Source: Pseudomonadota bacterium | GTDB lineage: Bacteria; Pseudomonadota; Alphaproteobacteria; Puniceispirillales; Puniceispirillaceae | NCBI GenBank assembly: GCA_027620495.1 | Contig: JAQCEA010000002.1 | Location: 1-64,000, forward strand | Length of the DNA: 64,000 nt | Reading direction: 5' to 3' | Shown: positions 1 through 8,811 of the stretch, piece after piece | Position numbering within the stretch: position 1 is the first letter of the stretch | Layout of the letters: the number at the start of each line of letters is the position of its first letter | Program-made: the position numbers and the translations under genes | Notes under the pieces: model-generated | Seen by the model: only the letters and a program-made list of their open reading frames with translations | The model's database searches: none | Told to the model about the DNA's origin: nothing

Positions 1-197
1 AGGCGCGGTCGATCCCGGCTGATATGTTGTTGCAAGTGCATGATGAATTGATTTTTGAAGTACCAGCAGACCGCGCTAATGACGCCATGGCGGTGATTAC
101 TGATGTGATGGAACGCGCCGCTGATCCGGTTGTGTCACTGACCGTGCCACTTGTTGCCGAGGCGGGTATGGCGGATAGCTGGGCCGAGGCGCATTAA
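1..197 (+). CDS. polA: DNA polymerase I, C-terminal end (partial)
   Basis: The last 64 residues of DNA polymerase I, read in frame 3 and cut off by the window edge. The segment contains the family A polymerase motif C (LQVHDELIFEV), whose His-Asp-Glu lies in the polymerase active site, followed by the usual short C-terminal helix region ending in AGMADSWAEAH. The enzyme fills gaps and removes primers in replication and repair. Only the end is visible, so nothing can be said about its 5'-3' or 3'-5' exonuclease domains. A short hairpin follows the stop codon, then chvI. Confidence 0.93.
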   Translation, partial: ARSIPADMLLQVHDELIFEVPADRANDAMAVITDVMERAADPVVSLTVPLVAEAGMADSWAEAH

Positions 198-231
198 GGC
201 AGAATTTTGTCTTTTTCGGCGTTATTCTGCC
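198..231 (+). terminator. Hairpin after polA, possible terminator
   Basis: An 8-bp perfect inverted repeat, GGCAGAAT at 198-205 and ATTCTGCC at 224-231, starts directly after the polA stop codon. No run of T follows, so it is not a textbook intrinsic terminator. It could protect the 3' end or act with Rho. Confidence 0.35.
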
Positions 232-359
232 CTATATTGGCCTAGATTGGTGTTCATGAAGAAACTGGTAATTTGCCAATGCGAATAGGCTAACAGGCAC
301 CTAGATTTTGGCTGCACTATTCGTCTGGCGGTATTTGTTTTGCAAGTGGGAGATCAAAC

Positions 360-1052
360 ATGGCAGATCGTATCGCGCTGGTTGATGATGACCAGAATAT
401 TTTGACTTCTGTGGCATTGGCCCTGGAATCTGAAGGGTACGACGTCGACAGCTATAGTGATAGTGAGGCCGCGCTTGCCGGGATTACCCGCCGCAAGGTG
501 GATCTGGCGGTGTTAGATATTAAAATGCCGCGTATGGATGGCATCGAGCTGTTGCAAAAGCTGCGCAAACAATCACAGTTGCCGGTGATTTTTTTAACCA
601 GTAAGGATGATGAGCTTGATGAGGCGCTTGGCCTTGGCATGGGCGCGGATGACTATATCACCAAGCCATTTTCGCAACGATTATTGCTGGCGCGGATTCG
701 TGCTGTGTTGCGGCGTGCCAGTGACAATGTCATGGCAACAACCGGGCCAAATATTATCAGACAAGGCCATTTGCTGATGGACCCTGACCGCCATTTATGC
801 AGTTGGAAAGAGACCGAGGTGAAACTGACGGTCACTGAATTTCTGATTTTGCAGGCATTGGCCGCGCGGCCCGGCATGGTCAAAAACCGTGATCAATTAA
901 TGGATGCCGCTTATGGCGAGAGCATTTTTCTTGATGACCGAACCATTGATAGCCACATCAAACGCCTGCGGCGGAAAATGCGTGCGCATGACACGGAATT
1001 TGACCAGATAGAAACGCTCTATGGCATTGGCTATAAATATAAAGCAAACTGA
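360..1052 (+). CDS. chvI: Two-component response regulator ChvI
   Basis: An OmpR-class response regulator of 230 residues. The receiver domain (about 1-120) has the acidic pocket D9-D10-D11, the phospho-acceptor D53 (VLDIKMP), T80 and K102 (ITKPF). A winged-helix DNA-binding domain follows (about 135-228, with [16 protein letters not shown]). The start ATG has GGGAG nine bases upstream. The gene lies 43 bases before the sensor kinase chvG. In alphaproteobacteria this pair controls envelope stress, exopolysaccharide and acid responses. The assignment to ChvI rather than another OmpR regulator rests on the chvG and rapZ context. Confidence 0.88.
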   Translation: MADRIALVDDDQNILTSVALALESEGYDVDSYSDSEAALAGITRRKVDLAVLDIKMPRMDGIELLQKLRKQSQLPVIFLTSKDDELDEALGLGMGADDYITKPFSQRLLLARIRAVLRRASDNVMATTGPNIIRQGHLLMDPDRHLCSWKETEVKLTVTEFLILQALAARPGMVKNRDQLMDAAYGESIFLDDRTIDSHIKRLRRKMRAHDTEFDQIETLYGIGYKYKAN

Positions 1053-1095
1053 TCACTAGCAGTAACGTGATACGGGGGCCAAGGTCATCGCCAGA

Positions 1096-2721
1096 GTGTT
1101 TGTCGAATCCATCAAAAGGGCGTTCAACCGGGCCGCCGCGATGCTGTTGGCACCATTGCGCATGAGCCGGCTTACCGCCCGTATCATGGCGATTATGGTG
1201 TTCCCGCTGTCGATCTTTTTGGTGGGGTTGCTGTCGATAGACCAATATCGCACAACATTAATCCAGTCGGAATTTATCGCGCTTGAACGTCAGGGATTTA
1301 CCCTTGCGCGTTCACTGGCTTTGGCCGAAGCGGACCGTGACCAGCAATTTGCCCGGCGCCGATTATCAGCGGAAACGATGACGCATTTATTGCCGCTGGT
1401 TGGGCTGGGCAGTTCATTGCGGGCGCGGGTGTTTCAACCAAATGGATTATTGCTTGCCGACACCGCGCGGCCAGGCCGGTTGCGTATACCGGTTGAGGTG
1501 AAGCGGCGCGAGGATCGATCGTGGCTTGGTCACACCCGTGATCATCTCAATGATGCAATGAACAAGGCATCATCATTTTTCAGTTTTGCTGATGATCTGC
1601 CAATTTATGTTGAACGGCGTCGCCAACGGGCCGATCACTTCCCCGAAGTTTTGGCGGCTTTGTCTGGCGAACCGCGCCGGGCGCTCCGTCAAGATGCAGG
1701 CGGTGAGCTTGTCTTGTCAGTCGCCGTTCCCATACAAGATTTACGGCTTGTGCGTGGGGCGTTGCTGGTGTCAATCAGCGGCGGTAAAATTGAACGCGAA
1801 TTGGCAAATGTGAATATTGCCTTTTTGCAATTATTTCTGATCGTATTAATGGTGACAATTGGACTTAGCCTATATCTGGCTCGGTCGATCACCCGGCCGA
1901 TCAGCCGCCTTGCCAGTGCCGCAGATCAGTTGCGCCGCAGTGGTGATACGTCACGCCGGTTACAACAATTGCCGCAGCGCAATGATGAAATTGGTCATTT
2001 ATCGGATGCGCTGCTTGCCATGACGGATGAATTGCAACGCCGGATTCAGGCCACCGCCGCATTTGCCGCAGATGTAGCACATGAAATCAAAAACCCTCTA
2101 TCCTCATTGCGCAGTGCGGCGGAAACAATCAGCTTGATCAAAGATCCGGCACAACAGCAAAAATTGATGAATGTGATTTTACAAGATGTCAGCCGCCTTG
2201 ACCGATTGATTACCGATATTTCGCAAGCCAGCCGCGTTGATACCGAAATCATCGGCCAAGATGGCGAACCAATTGATTTTGCCGCGTTGCTTGATAATTT
2301 TATCCAGTTGCGCCGACAAAGCTTTGCCAATCACAAGCTTGTTTTGGTCAAACCTGAACAGCCAATCATGGTGGTCGGACAGGATGGGCGGATTGTGCAG
2401 GTGCTTGATAATCTTCTCAGCAACGCGGTGTCTTTCAGCCCAAAAGGTGCTGAAATCATTTTCGACCTCAGTATCAAGGATTCGCCGGCACAGGCTGTTT
2501 TGCAAATCCTTGACGAGGGGCCGGGAATCCCTGAAAACCGATTGGAAACGGTGTTTCATCGGTTTTATTCAGAACGGCCAAAAGGCGAATCTTTCGGCGA
2601 TCATTCAGGTCTAGGGCTATCAATTGCCAAACAGATTATCGAGGGACATGGTGGCAGCCTTGTGGCAAGTAACCGTGATACAGGTGGCGCTTGTTTTACC
2701 CTGACCCTGCCGCTTGCCTAG
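1096..2721 (+). CDS. chvG: Sensor histidine kinase ChvG
   Basis: A membrane histidine kinase of 541 residues from a GTG start. Two membrane segments (about 28-50 and 240-263) bracket a periplasmic sensor region. HAMP follows (ITRPISRLA), then the H-box with phospho-acceptor His329 (DVAHEIKNPLSSLRS), the N-box (QVLDNLLSNAVSFSP) and ATP-binding G boxes (DEGPGIPE, HSGLGLSIAKQ). It would phosphorylate ChvI, encoded just upstream. The start is uncertain: no clear ribosome-binding site precedes the GTG, and an in-frame ATG at 1141 would remove 15 residues. In many alphaproteobacteria hprK comes next; here rapZ follows after 90 bases. Confidence 0.88.
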   Translation: MFVESIKRAFNRAAAMLLAPLRMSRLTARIMAIMVFPLSIFLVGLLSIDQYRTTLIQSEFIALERQGFTLARSLALAEADRDQQFARRRLSAETMTHLLPLVGLGSSLRARVFQPNGLLLADTARPGRLRIPVEVKRREDRSWLGHTRDHLNDAMNKASSFFSFADDLPIYVERRRQRADHFPEVLAALSGEPRRALRQDAGGELVLSVAVPIQDLRLVRGALLVSISGGKIERELANVNIAFLQLFLIVLMVTIGLSLYLARSITRPISRLASAADQLRRSGDTSRRLQQLPQRNDEIGHLSDALLAMTDELQRRIQATAAFAADVAHEIKNPLSSLRSAAETISLIKDPAQQQKLMNVILQDVSRLDRLITDISQASRVDTEIIGQDGEPIDFAALLDNFIQLRRQSFANHKLVLVKPEQPIMVVGQDGRIVQVLDNLLSNAVSFSPKGAEIIFDLSIKDSPAQAVLQILDEGPGIPENRLETVFHRFYSERPKGESFGDHSGLGLSIAKQIIEGHGGSLVASNRDTGGACFTLTLPLA

Positions 2722-2811
2722 ATTCTGGCCGGGCTATGCCGCACCAATTTTTGCGTGGCTGTTTCAAAAAAACTGTTCTTTTTTATCTTGGATTTCAGAT
2801 AGACTGGCCGC

Positions 2812-3705
2812 ATGCAAATTGATGATGCACCCCTAAAATTGGTTTTGGTCACCGGTGTATCGGGCGCCGGTCATTCAACCGCACTAAAAATTTTAGAAGA
2901 CCACGGTTTTGCCGCGGTTGATAATTTGCCATTAGCGTTGGTTGACCCGTTAATTGCACTCGAAGTTGAAACCGGCGGACGTCAAATTGCTATTGGACTT
3001 GATGCCCGCACCAGTGGCTTTTCCAAGACAGCGTTAGATACATTAACCCGCAATCTGCGCAAACGTCTTGGCAGTCAGTTCCGGATGGTGTTTGTGACCG
3101 CGGCGCATGGTGATTTAATGCGGCGCTATAAAGCCACCAGACGCCAGCATCCATTAGGTGCTGGCCAGTCGCTTGATGCGGCCATTTCGGCTGATATGGA
3201 ACGCATGGACGATATAGATGCGATTGCAGATGTTCATATTGATTCGACCGGCATGGCCCCGGTGGACATGCGGCGGTTGCTTCTTGAATGGCTAAATCTC
3301 GCCAGCGATACAGCGATGCCCGTTCATATTATATCGTTTTCCTATCGCTATGGATTGCCGGATACAGCTGACCAAATATTCGATATGCGGTTTGCCAAAA
3401 ATCCGCATTGGGATGATGGGTTGCGCGCTAAGACTGGTCTGGACAAGGATGTTGCCGCCTTTATCGCTGCTGATCCGGTTGCGTCTGATGTGTTGCATCA
3501 TATCAAACATATTTTGTCAGAAACATTGGTGCGTATGCGGCATGAAGGCCGACCACATATTACCATTGGATTTGGCTGTACTGGGGGGCGGCATCGGTCA
3601 GTCTGGGGTGCCCGGCAAATTGCTGACTGGGTCGCTGAACAGGGCCATCCGGTAGAGCTGACGCACCGTGAATTAAATGCAAACCAGCATAAAGGCCAGC
3701 CCTAG
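2812..3705 (+). CDS. rapZ: RapZ family nucleotide-binding protein with altered P-loop
   Basis: A RapZ/YvcJ family protein of 297 residues, the normal length. It has an N-terminal P-loop domain and the conserved C-terminal domain with the signature GCTGGRHRSV near the end. In Enterobacteria RapZ binds small RNAs and glucosamine-6-phosphate; its role in alphaproteobacteria is less clear, although the gene usually sits with chvIG and PTS genes. The P-loop reads GVSGAGHST: the Walker A lysine is replaced by His21 (codon CAT at 2872-2874). This may weaken or change nucleotide binding. The rest of the protein looks intact, so it is unlikely to be a pseudogene. Confidence 0.88.
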   Translation: MQIDDAPLKLVLVTGVSGAGHSTALKILEDHGFAAVDNLPLALVDPLIALEVETGGRQIAIGLDARTSGFSKTALDTLTRNLRKRLGSQFRMVFVTAAHGDLMRRYKATRRQHPLGAGQSLDAAISADMERMDDIDAIADVHIDSTGMAPVDMRRLLLEWLNLASDTAMPVHIISFSYRYGLPDTADQIFDMRFAKNPHWDDGLRAKTGLDKDVAAFIAADPVASDVLHHIKHILSETLVRMRHEGRPHITIGFGCTGGRHRSVWGARQIADWVAEQGHPVELTHRELNANQHKGQP

Positions 3706-3804
3706 CCGCGTTAAGGCAAAGTCGCGGTAGTGCTTTTCATAACGCATCTTATTTGCTATCAGTGCGAGAGATCGTTTGTCACGTACAAGATTGGAAACAA
3801 ATTC

Positions 3805-5199
3805 ATGTCACATGATTATATCATCGCGGATATTTCTCTGGCCGATTGGGGCCGTAAAGAATTGTCAATTGCCGAAACCGAAATGCCCGGTTTGATGGCA
3901 TTGCGCGATGAATTTGGCGCGGCAAAACCATTAAAGGGCGCGCGTGTTGCGGGCTGTCTGCATATGACCGTGCAAACCGCGGTTTTGATTGAAACGCTGG
4001 TCGCACTTGGTGCCGATGTACGTTGGTCATCTTGTAATATTTTTTCAACGCAAGATCATGCGGCGGCTGCCATTGCCGCATCAGGCGTGCCGGTGTTTGC
4101 CAAAAAAGGCGAAACACTTGGCGAATATTGGGCATATGTTGATCGTATTTTTGATTGGCCAAATGACACGACTGCCAATTTGATTCTTGATGATGGCGGC
4201 GATGCCACAATGTATATTCTGCTTGGTGCGCGCGCCGAGGCTGGCGAGGCTGTATTGGCAACGCCAAGTTCCGAAGAAGAAGAATTTCTAAAGGCGCAAA
4301 TCAATAAACGCATGGCCAGCAGCCCGCGGTGGTTCATCAAACAGCGCGATGCGCTCAAAGGTGTGTCTGAAGAAACCACCACAGGTGTGTTGCGCCTGTA
4401 TCAGCTTGCCGAAGCAGGCGGCCTGCCATTCCCGGCAATTAACGTGAATGATTCTGTGACCAAGTCAAAATTTGACAATTTATATGGGTGTCGCGAGTCA
4501 CTGGTTGATGGTATCCGCCGTGCCACAGATGTGATGCTGGCTGGCAAAGTGGCTGTTGTGGCTGGTTATGGCGACGTTGGCAAAGGGTCTGCGGCGTCAC
4601 TTCGTCAGGGCGGTGCGCGTGTAATGGTGACCGAAGTCGACCCGATTTGTGCATTGCAGGCGGCGATGGAAGGCTATGAAGTCGTCACGATGGAACAGGC
4701 CGCGCCAAAGGCTGATATTTTTGTCACTGCCACCGGCAACCGGGATGTGATTACCATTGACCATATGCGGGAAATGAAAGACCGCGCGATTGTTTGTAAC
4801 ATTGGCCATTTCGATAATGAAATTCAGGTGGCGGCGCTGAACAACTATACTTGGTCTGAAGTCAAACCGCAGGTTGATGAAATTGAATTTCCTGATGGCA
4901 AGCGCATGATCCTGCTGGCCAAGGGGCGGTTGGTTAACCTTGGATGTGCGACCGGTCACCCATCATTTGTGATGTCAGCGTCGTTCACCAATCAGGTGCT
5001 AGCGCAGATGGAATTATGGGCCGAGGGTGAAAAATACGAAAATAAGGTCTATACTTTGCCGCGTCATTTGGATGAAAAAGTGGCGGCATTGCATCTGGCC
5101 AAGGTGGGGGCCACCTTGTCAAAGCTTCGCCCAGATCAGGCTGATTATATTGGCGTTGAACAGCAAGGCCCGTTCAAAAGCGAACAATATCGCTATTAA
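3805..5199 (+). CDS. ahcY: Adenosylhomocysteinase
   Basis: S-adenosyl-L-homocysteine hydrolase of 464 residues, which splits SAH into adenosine and homocysteine and keeps the methylation cycle running. Visible signatures are the N-terminal substrate domain ([17 protein letters not shown]), the NAD-binding loop [12 protein letters not shown], and the C-terminal tail ending in YRY that completes the neighbouring subunit's cofactor site. I placed the start at ATG 3805 (MSHDYIIAD) because homology begins there and GGAAA lies upstream; the open frame runs 25 codons further but looks non-homologous. No SAH riboswitch was recognised in the 99 bases before it. tsaE follows after 5 bases. Confidence 0.96.
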   Translation: MSHDYIIADISLADWGRKELSIAETEMPGLMALRDEFGAAKPLKGARVAGCLHMTVQTAVLIETLVALGADVRWSSCNIFSTQDHAAAAIAASGVPVFAKKGETLGEYWAYVDRIFDWPNDTTANLILDDGGDATMYILLGARAEAGEAVLATPSSEEEEFLKAQINKRMASSPRWFIKQRDALKGVSEETTTGVLRLYQLAEAGGLPFPAINVNDSVTKSKFDNLYGCRESLVDGIRRATDVMLAGKVAVVAGYGDVGKGSAASLRQGGARVMVTEVDPICALQAAMEGYEVVTMEQAAPKADIFVTATGNRDVITIDHMREMKDRAIVCNIGHFDNEIQVAALNNYTWSEVKPQVDEIEFPDGKRMILLAKGRLVNLGCATGHPSFVMSASFTNQVLAQMELWAEGEKYENKVYTLPRHLDEKVAALHLAKVGATLSKLRPDQADYIGVEQQGPFKSEQYRY

Positions 5200-5204
5200 C
5201 CAGC

Positions 5205-5729
5205 ATGCCCGTCATTCGTATAGAGTTGTCTGATCTTGCCGCCACACAGCGTTTCGGCGGGTTGTTGGCGGCCCAGTTAAAAGCTGGTGATGTGATTGCC
5301 CTAAGCGGGGCTTTGGGGGCTGGCAAATCAGCATTGGCACGGGCCATTATTCAGGCCATTGATCCGACCGAGGATGACGTGCCAAGCCCGACCTTTACCC
5401 TGGTTCAGCATTATGCGTTGGCCGATGGGACGCCATTGTGGCATCTTGATTTATACCGTATTGACGATGCACAAGACGCCATGGCACTTGGTCTTGACGA
5501 TGCTTTTGTTGATGGTGTTTGTTTGATTGAGTGGCCTGACCGGCTGAAAAAATTTCTGCCAAAAACAAATTTGTCTATTCATCTATATGCAGATGAAACC
5601 ACAGATGAGTCTGATGATGACACGGGACTGGGCTCTTCTGTTCGTTTTGCTGATGTGACCGCGCCACCGTATTGGGCAGATCGCATCACCGGTCTTGTTG
5701 CGGCCATTTCCGCTGGGGCTGACATCTAG
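5205..5729 (+). CDS. tsaE: tRNA threonylcarbamoyladenosine biosynthesis ATPase TsaE
   Basis: A 174-residue P-loop protein (GALGAGKSALARAI) with the TsaE motifs SPTFTLVQHY and HLDLYRID. TsaE works with TsaB and TsaD to make the t6A37 modification on ANN-decoding tRNAs. The C-terminal 40 residues, including an Asp-rich stretch, are less conserved. The start ATG is 5 bases after ahcY, so the two are probably co-transcribed. In many alphaproteobacteria a kinase (amgK) and a nucleotidyltransferase (murU) lie between tsaE and addB. Here only 88 bases separate them. Confidence 0.92.
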   Translation: MPVIRIELSDLAATQRFGGLLAAQLKAGDVIALSGALGAGKSALARAIIQAIDPTEDDVPSPTFTLVQHYALADGTPLWHLDLYRIDDAQDAMALGLDDAFVDGVCLIEWPDRLKKFLPKTNLSIHLYADETTDESDDDTGLGSSVRFADVTAPPYWADRITGLVAAISAGADI

Positions 5730-5817
5730 TCATTTTGCAACCATAACGGCGGCATTGCCCGGCGGATTGATGTGAAGCCCTCTCGCGTTCTTATGGCTTT
5801 GCTATTATACTGCGGTC

Positions 5818-8811
5818 ATGAAGCCCCCATCCGTTTATAGCATTGATGCTGGCTTGCCATTTGCCGAACAGGTGGCGCTGGGGTTAATGGCGCTTGCCGA
5901 CACCCCCGAACAGCTTGCGCGGGCGCTGGTTCTGGTGCCGTCACGCAGAAGTGGGCAAGCCCTGCAAGCCGCATTTTTGTCGGTCAGCGATGGGCAAGCC
6001 ATGCTGTTGCCGCGTATGGTTCCGATTGGTGATATTGGCGATGAGGTTAATCAAGGAGATCCGATTGGGTCGCTTTTGGATGACGCGGCCCCAGATTTGC
6101 CGCCAGCCATTAGCGCCATGCGACGCCAGCTTCTGTTGGCAAAATTATTACGGCATTTCCGTCTTGGCGATCATTATCCGACCCAACCACAGGCCATGTT
6201 GCTGGCCAATTCTCTGGCCCAGCTTCTTGACCAGCTGTATAATGCGGATGCGTCTGCCGCGGCATTGCGCGATTTATTGCCGGACGATTTTTCCGCGCAT
6301 TGGCAAGATATTCTGGCGTTATTAACCATCTTGATTGAACGTTGGCCAGCTATTTTGGCAGGTGAAGGCGCCATGGATGCGATAGACCGGCGCAACAGTT
6401 TTATCCGCTGGCAGGCTCAGCATTGGCAAGAAACCCAGCCTGATAATTTAATTGTTGTTGCCGGATCGACGGGCAGTATCAAGGCCACCCGCGACTTAAT
6501 TGGCATTGTGGCCGCTTTGCCAAATGGCTATGTGGTGTTGCCGGGGCTTGATCGTGGCGCAGGTGATTTGTGGGGTGATATGGCGGCGGATAGCAGCCAC
6601 CCGCAACATGCGTTGGCAGAGTTGCTGGACGCATTATCGTTAGCCCCGGACCAAGTACAGGACTGGCCGCGACTGCCGGTGGCATCGCCGACACAACAAG
6701 CCCGTAGACAGTTTATGCGAGAGGTATTTCGCCCGGCGGCGGTCACCGCGGCGTGGCAACGGTTGGGAGATAGCGCCGAATTACCGGGGCGTGCCGCACT
6801 GGATAATCTTAAAATTCTAACCGCCCGAGACCGCCGTGAAGAAGCTAGCCTGATTGCGTTATGCTTGCGTGAAGTTTTGGAAACGCCAGAAAAAACTGCC
6901 GCCCTTATCACCCCTGATCGACAATTGGCCGAACTTGTCATAGCCGAATTACAACGCTGGGATATTACCATTGAAGATTCGGCTGGACGGCCATTGGCGT
7001 CAACTCCAACTGGAAAATTTTTGCAATTGCTTGCCAATGCGGTGGCTGATGATTTGGCACCGTTATCGTTGCTGGCCTTGCTCAAACATGCCTATGCGGC
7101 TGGCGGTATAAAGCCGCATGATTTTCAAGCCAAGGTGACAGGTCTTGAACTGGCAATATTGCGGGGCGCGCGCCCGGCCATTCCCGGCATTGATGGGCTG
7201 ATTGCCGCGGTGCCGACACAGGCGCTGCAAAATTTTGTGAAACAGCATATCGCGGTACCGCTTCAACCTTTCTATGCGGCGTGGCGTGCGGCCAACCCCA
7301 CTTTGGCAAGTTTGGTGGCGGGGCTTGCTGAAACTGCGGAATTGCTGGCGGCAGATGAAACCAACGCCGCATCAGGCCAGCCTGACCGGGGGCAGGGTGC
7401 GTTGCGTTTGTGGGATGGTGTTGATGGGCAAGCCGCGGCCCGGCTATTGGCCGACATAGAAATTGACGGCGGTGATTTTGAAATCGCCGCGGATGATCTT
7501 CCGCAGATATTACAGCAAATTTTTGAGACAGAGACAGTCCACCCACATGGGTCAGCGCATCCACGATTGGCGATTTTAGGCGCGGTTGAGGCCCGAATGC
7601 AGTCAGCCGACCGAATTATTATCGCAGGCTTTAACGAAGGCAACTGGCCGCCACGCCCAACAGCCGATCCATGGATGAATAATATGATGCGGAAAGCGGT
7701 GGGATTGCCGCCGCATAATTGGCGCACAAGCCTAAGTGCGCATGATGTTTATATGGCCCTTTGCGCGCATGAGGTGGTTGTCACCCGCGCGGCAAAAGAG
7801 AACAACACAGTGACAATCAAAAGCCGCTGGCTGCAACGGATGGAGGTTGTTCTGGATGCGCTTGGTCTTGCCGGTGAAGTTGATGTTGGACAAAAAGAAC
7901 ATGCATGGATTGACCGGTTGCATCCCAAAACCAAATATATCCAAATTGGTCGGCCGCGGCCATGCCCACCCATTAGCGCGCGGCCACGCCGGTTTTCAGC
8001 TACCGAAATTGATCTATGGGTGACTGACCCTTATGCCATTTATGCGAAAAAAATCCTGAATTTAAAGCCGCTTGATCCCATTGACCGGCCACCAGATGCG
8101 GCATTGCGCGGCAATCTAGTTCATGCCGCATTAGCGCAATTTGCCAAAGCCTATCCCACAGCCGCGTTGCCGGATGATGGTTTGGCCCAGCTTTTACAAT
8201 TTGGCAAAGCTGCCTTTGGTCCGCATATGCAACAGCCGTCAGTCAAATATTTCTGGTGGCCTAGATTTGAAATCATTGCGGCATGGATGACCGAGGAAGA
8301 GGCGCGGCGCCGACAGGATGGGTTGGCCGAAATTTATGCAGAAATTAACGGGTTTATTGATCTTGCTGGGCCGTCTGGCCCGGTTAGGGTTACAGCGCGC
8401 GCCGACCGTGTGGAACGGTGCACGGATCAGCGCTTGCGCATCATTGATTACAAAACTGGCGTGGTGCCATCGGCAACAATGGTTGAAAATGGCGCGCGCA
8501 ACCAATTATCTGTCGAAGCGCTGATTGCCAGTGAAGGTGGGTTTGATCAGGTGCCAGCAGGGTCAGTGTCACAGATTGAATATTGGCAGATATCTGGCGG
8601 GCGGACCCAGCCCGGCATGATAAAACCCATGCATACAAAAGGCTTTGATTCGGCAAAAATGCGCGACAGTCTTGAACAGCTTGTTGCGGCCTATGATGAC
8701 ACGTCAACTTGTTACCTGTCCGAACCGGTGCCGTCTTTGGTGCCGCCGTTCCGCCCCTATAAACATCTGGCACGGTGCCGCGAATGGCAGATCGAGGCTG
8801 ATGATGACTGA
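5818..8811 (+). CDS. addB: Double-strand break repair protein AddB
   Basis: The AddB subunit (997 residues, typical for alphaproteobacteria) of the AddAB helicase-nuclease, which processes double-strand ends for RecA-dependent repair. The N-terminal half is an inactivated helicase-like region (LVPSRRSGQALQAAF). The C-terminal region is a RecB-type nuclease domain, beginning near FSATEIDLWVTDPYAIYAK and carrying the catalytic IDYKTG motif. The canonical Cys cluster of Bacillus AddB is not evident. The stop overlaps the start of addA by 8 bases, implying translational coupling. Confidence 0.93.
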   Translation: MKPPSVYSIDAGLPFAEQVALGLMALADTPEQLARALVLVPSRRSGQALQAAFLSVSDGQAMLLPRMVPIGDIGDEVNQGDPIGSLLDDAAPDLPPAISAMRRQLLLAKLLRHFRLGDHYPTQPQAMLLANSLAQLLDQLYNADASAAALRDLLPDDFSAHWQDILALLTILIERWPAILAGEGAMDAIDRRNSFIRWQAQHWQETQPDNLIVVAGSTGSIKATRDLIGIVAALPNGYVVLPGLDRGAGDLWGDMAADSSHPQHALAELLDALSLAPDQVQDWPRLPVASPTQQARRQFMREVFRPAAVTAAWQRLGDSAELPGRAALDNLKILTARDRREEASLIALCLREVLETPEKTAALITPDRQLAELVIAELQRWDITIEDSAGRPLASTPTGKFLQLLANAVADDLAPLSLLALLKHAYAAGGIKPHDFQAKVTGLELAILRGARPAIPGIDGLIAAVPTQALQNFVKQHIAVPLQPFYAAWRAANPTLASLVAGLAETAELLAADETNAASGQPDRGQGALRLWDGVDGQAAARLLADIEIDGGDFEIAADDLPQILQQIFETETVHPHGSAHPRLAILGAVEARMQSADRIIIAGFNEGNWPPRPTADPWMNNMMRKAVGLPPHNWRTSLSAHDVYMALCAHEVVVTRAAKENNTVTIKSRWLQRMEVVLDALGLAGEVDVGQKEHAWIDRLHPKTKYIQIGRPRPCPPISARPRRFSATEIDLWVTDPYAIYAKKILNLKPLDPIDRPPDAALRGNLVHAALAQFAKAYPTAALPDDGLAQLLQFGKAAFGPHMQQPSVKYFWWPRFEIIAAWMTEEEARRRQDGLAEIYAEINGFIDLAGPSGPVRVTARADRVERCTDQRLRIIDYKTGVVPSATMVENGARNQLSVEALIASEGGFDQVPAGSVSQIEYWQISGGRTQPGMIKPMHTKGFDSAKMRDSLEQLVAAYDDTSTCYLSEPVPSLVPPFRPYKHLARCREWQIEADDD

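Noticed and set aside
3706-3804. SAH or SAM riboswitch before ahcY
   Set aside because: The 99-base leader does not show the conserved core of the SAH riboswitch or the SAM-II pseudoknot as far as can be judged by eye.
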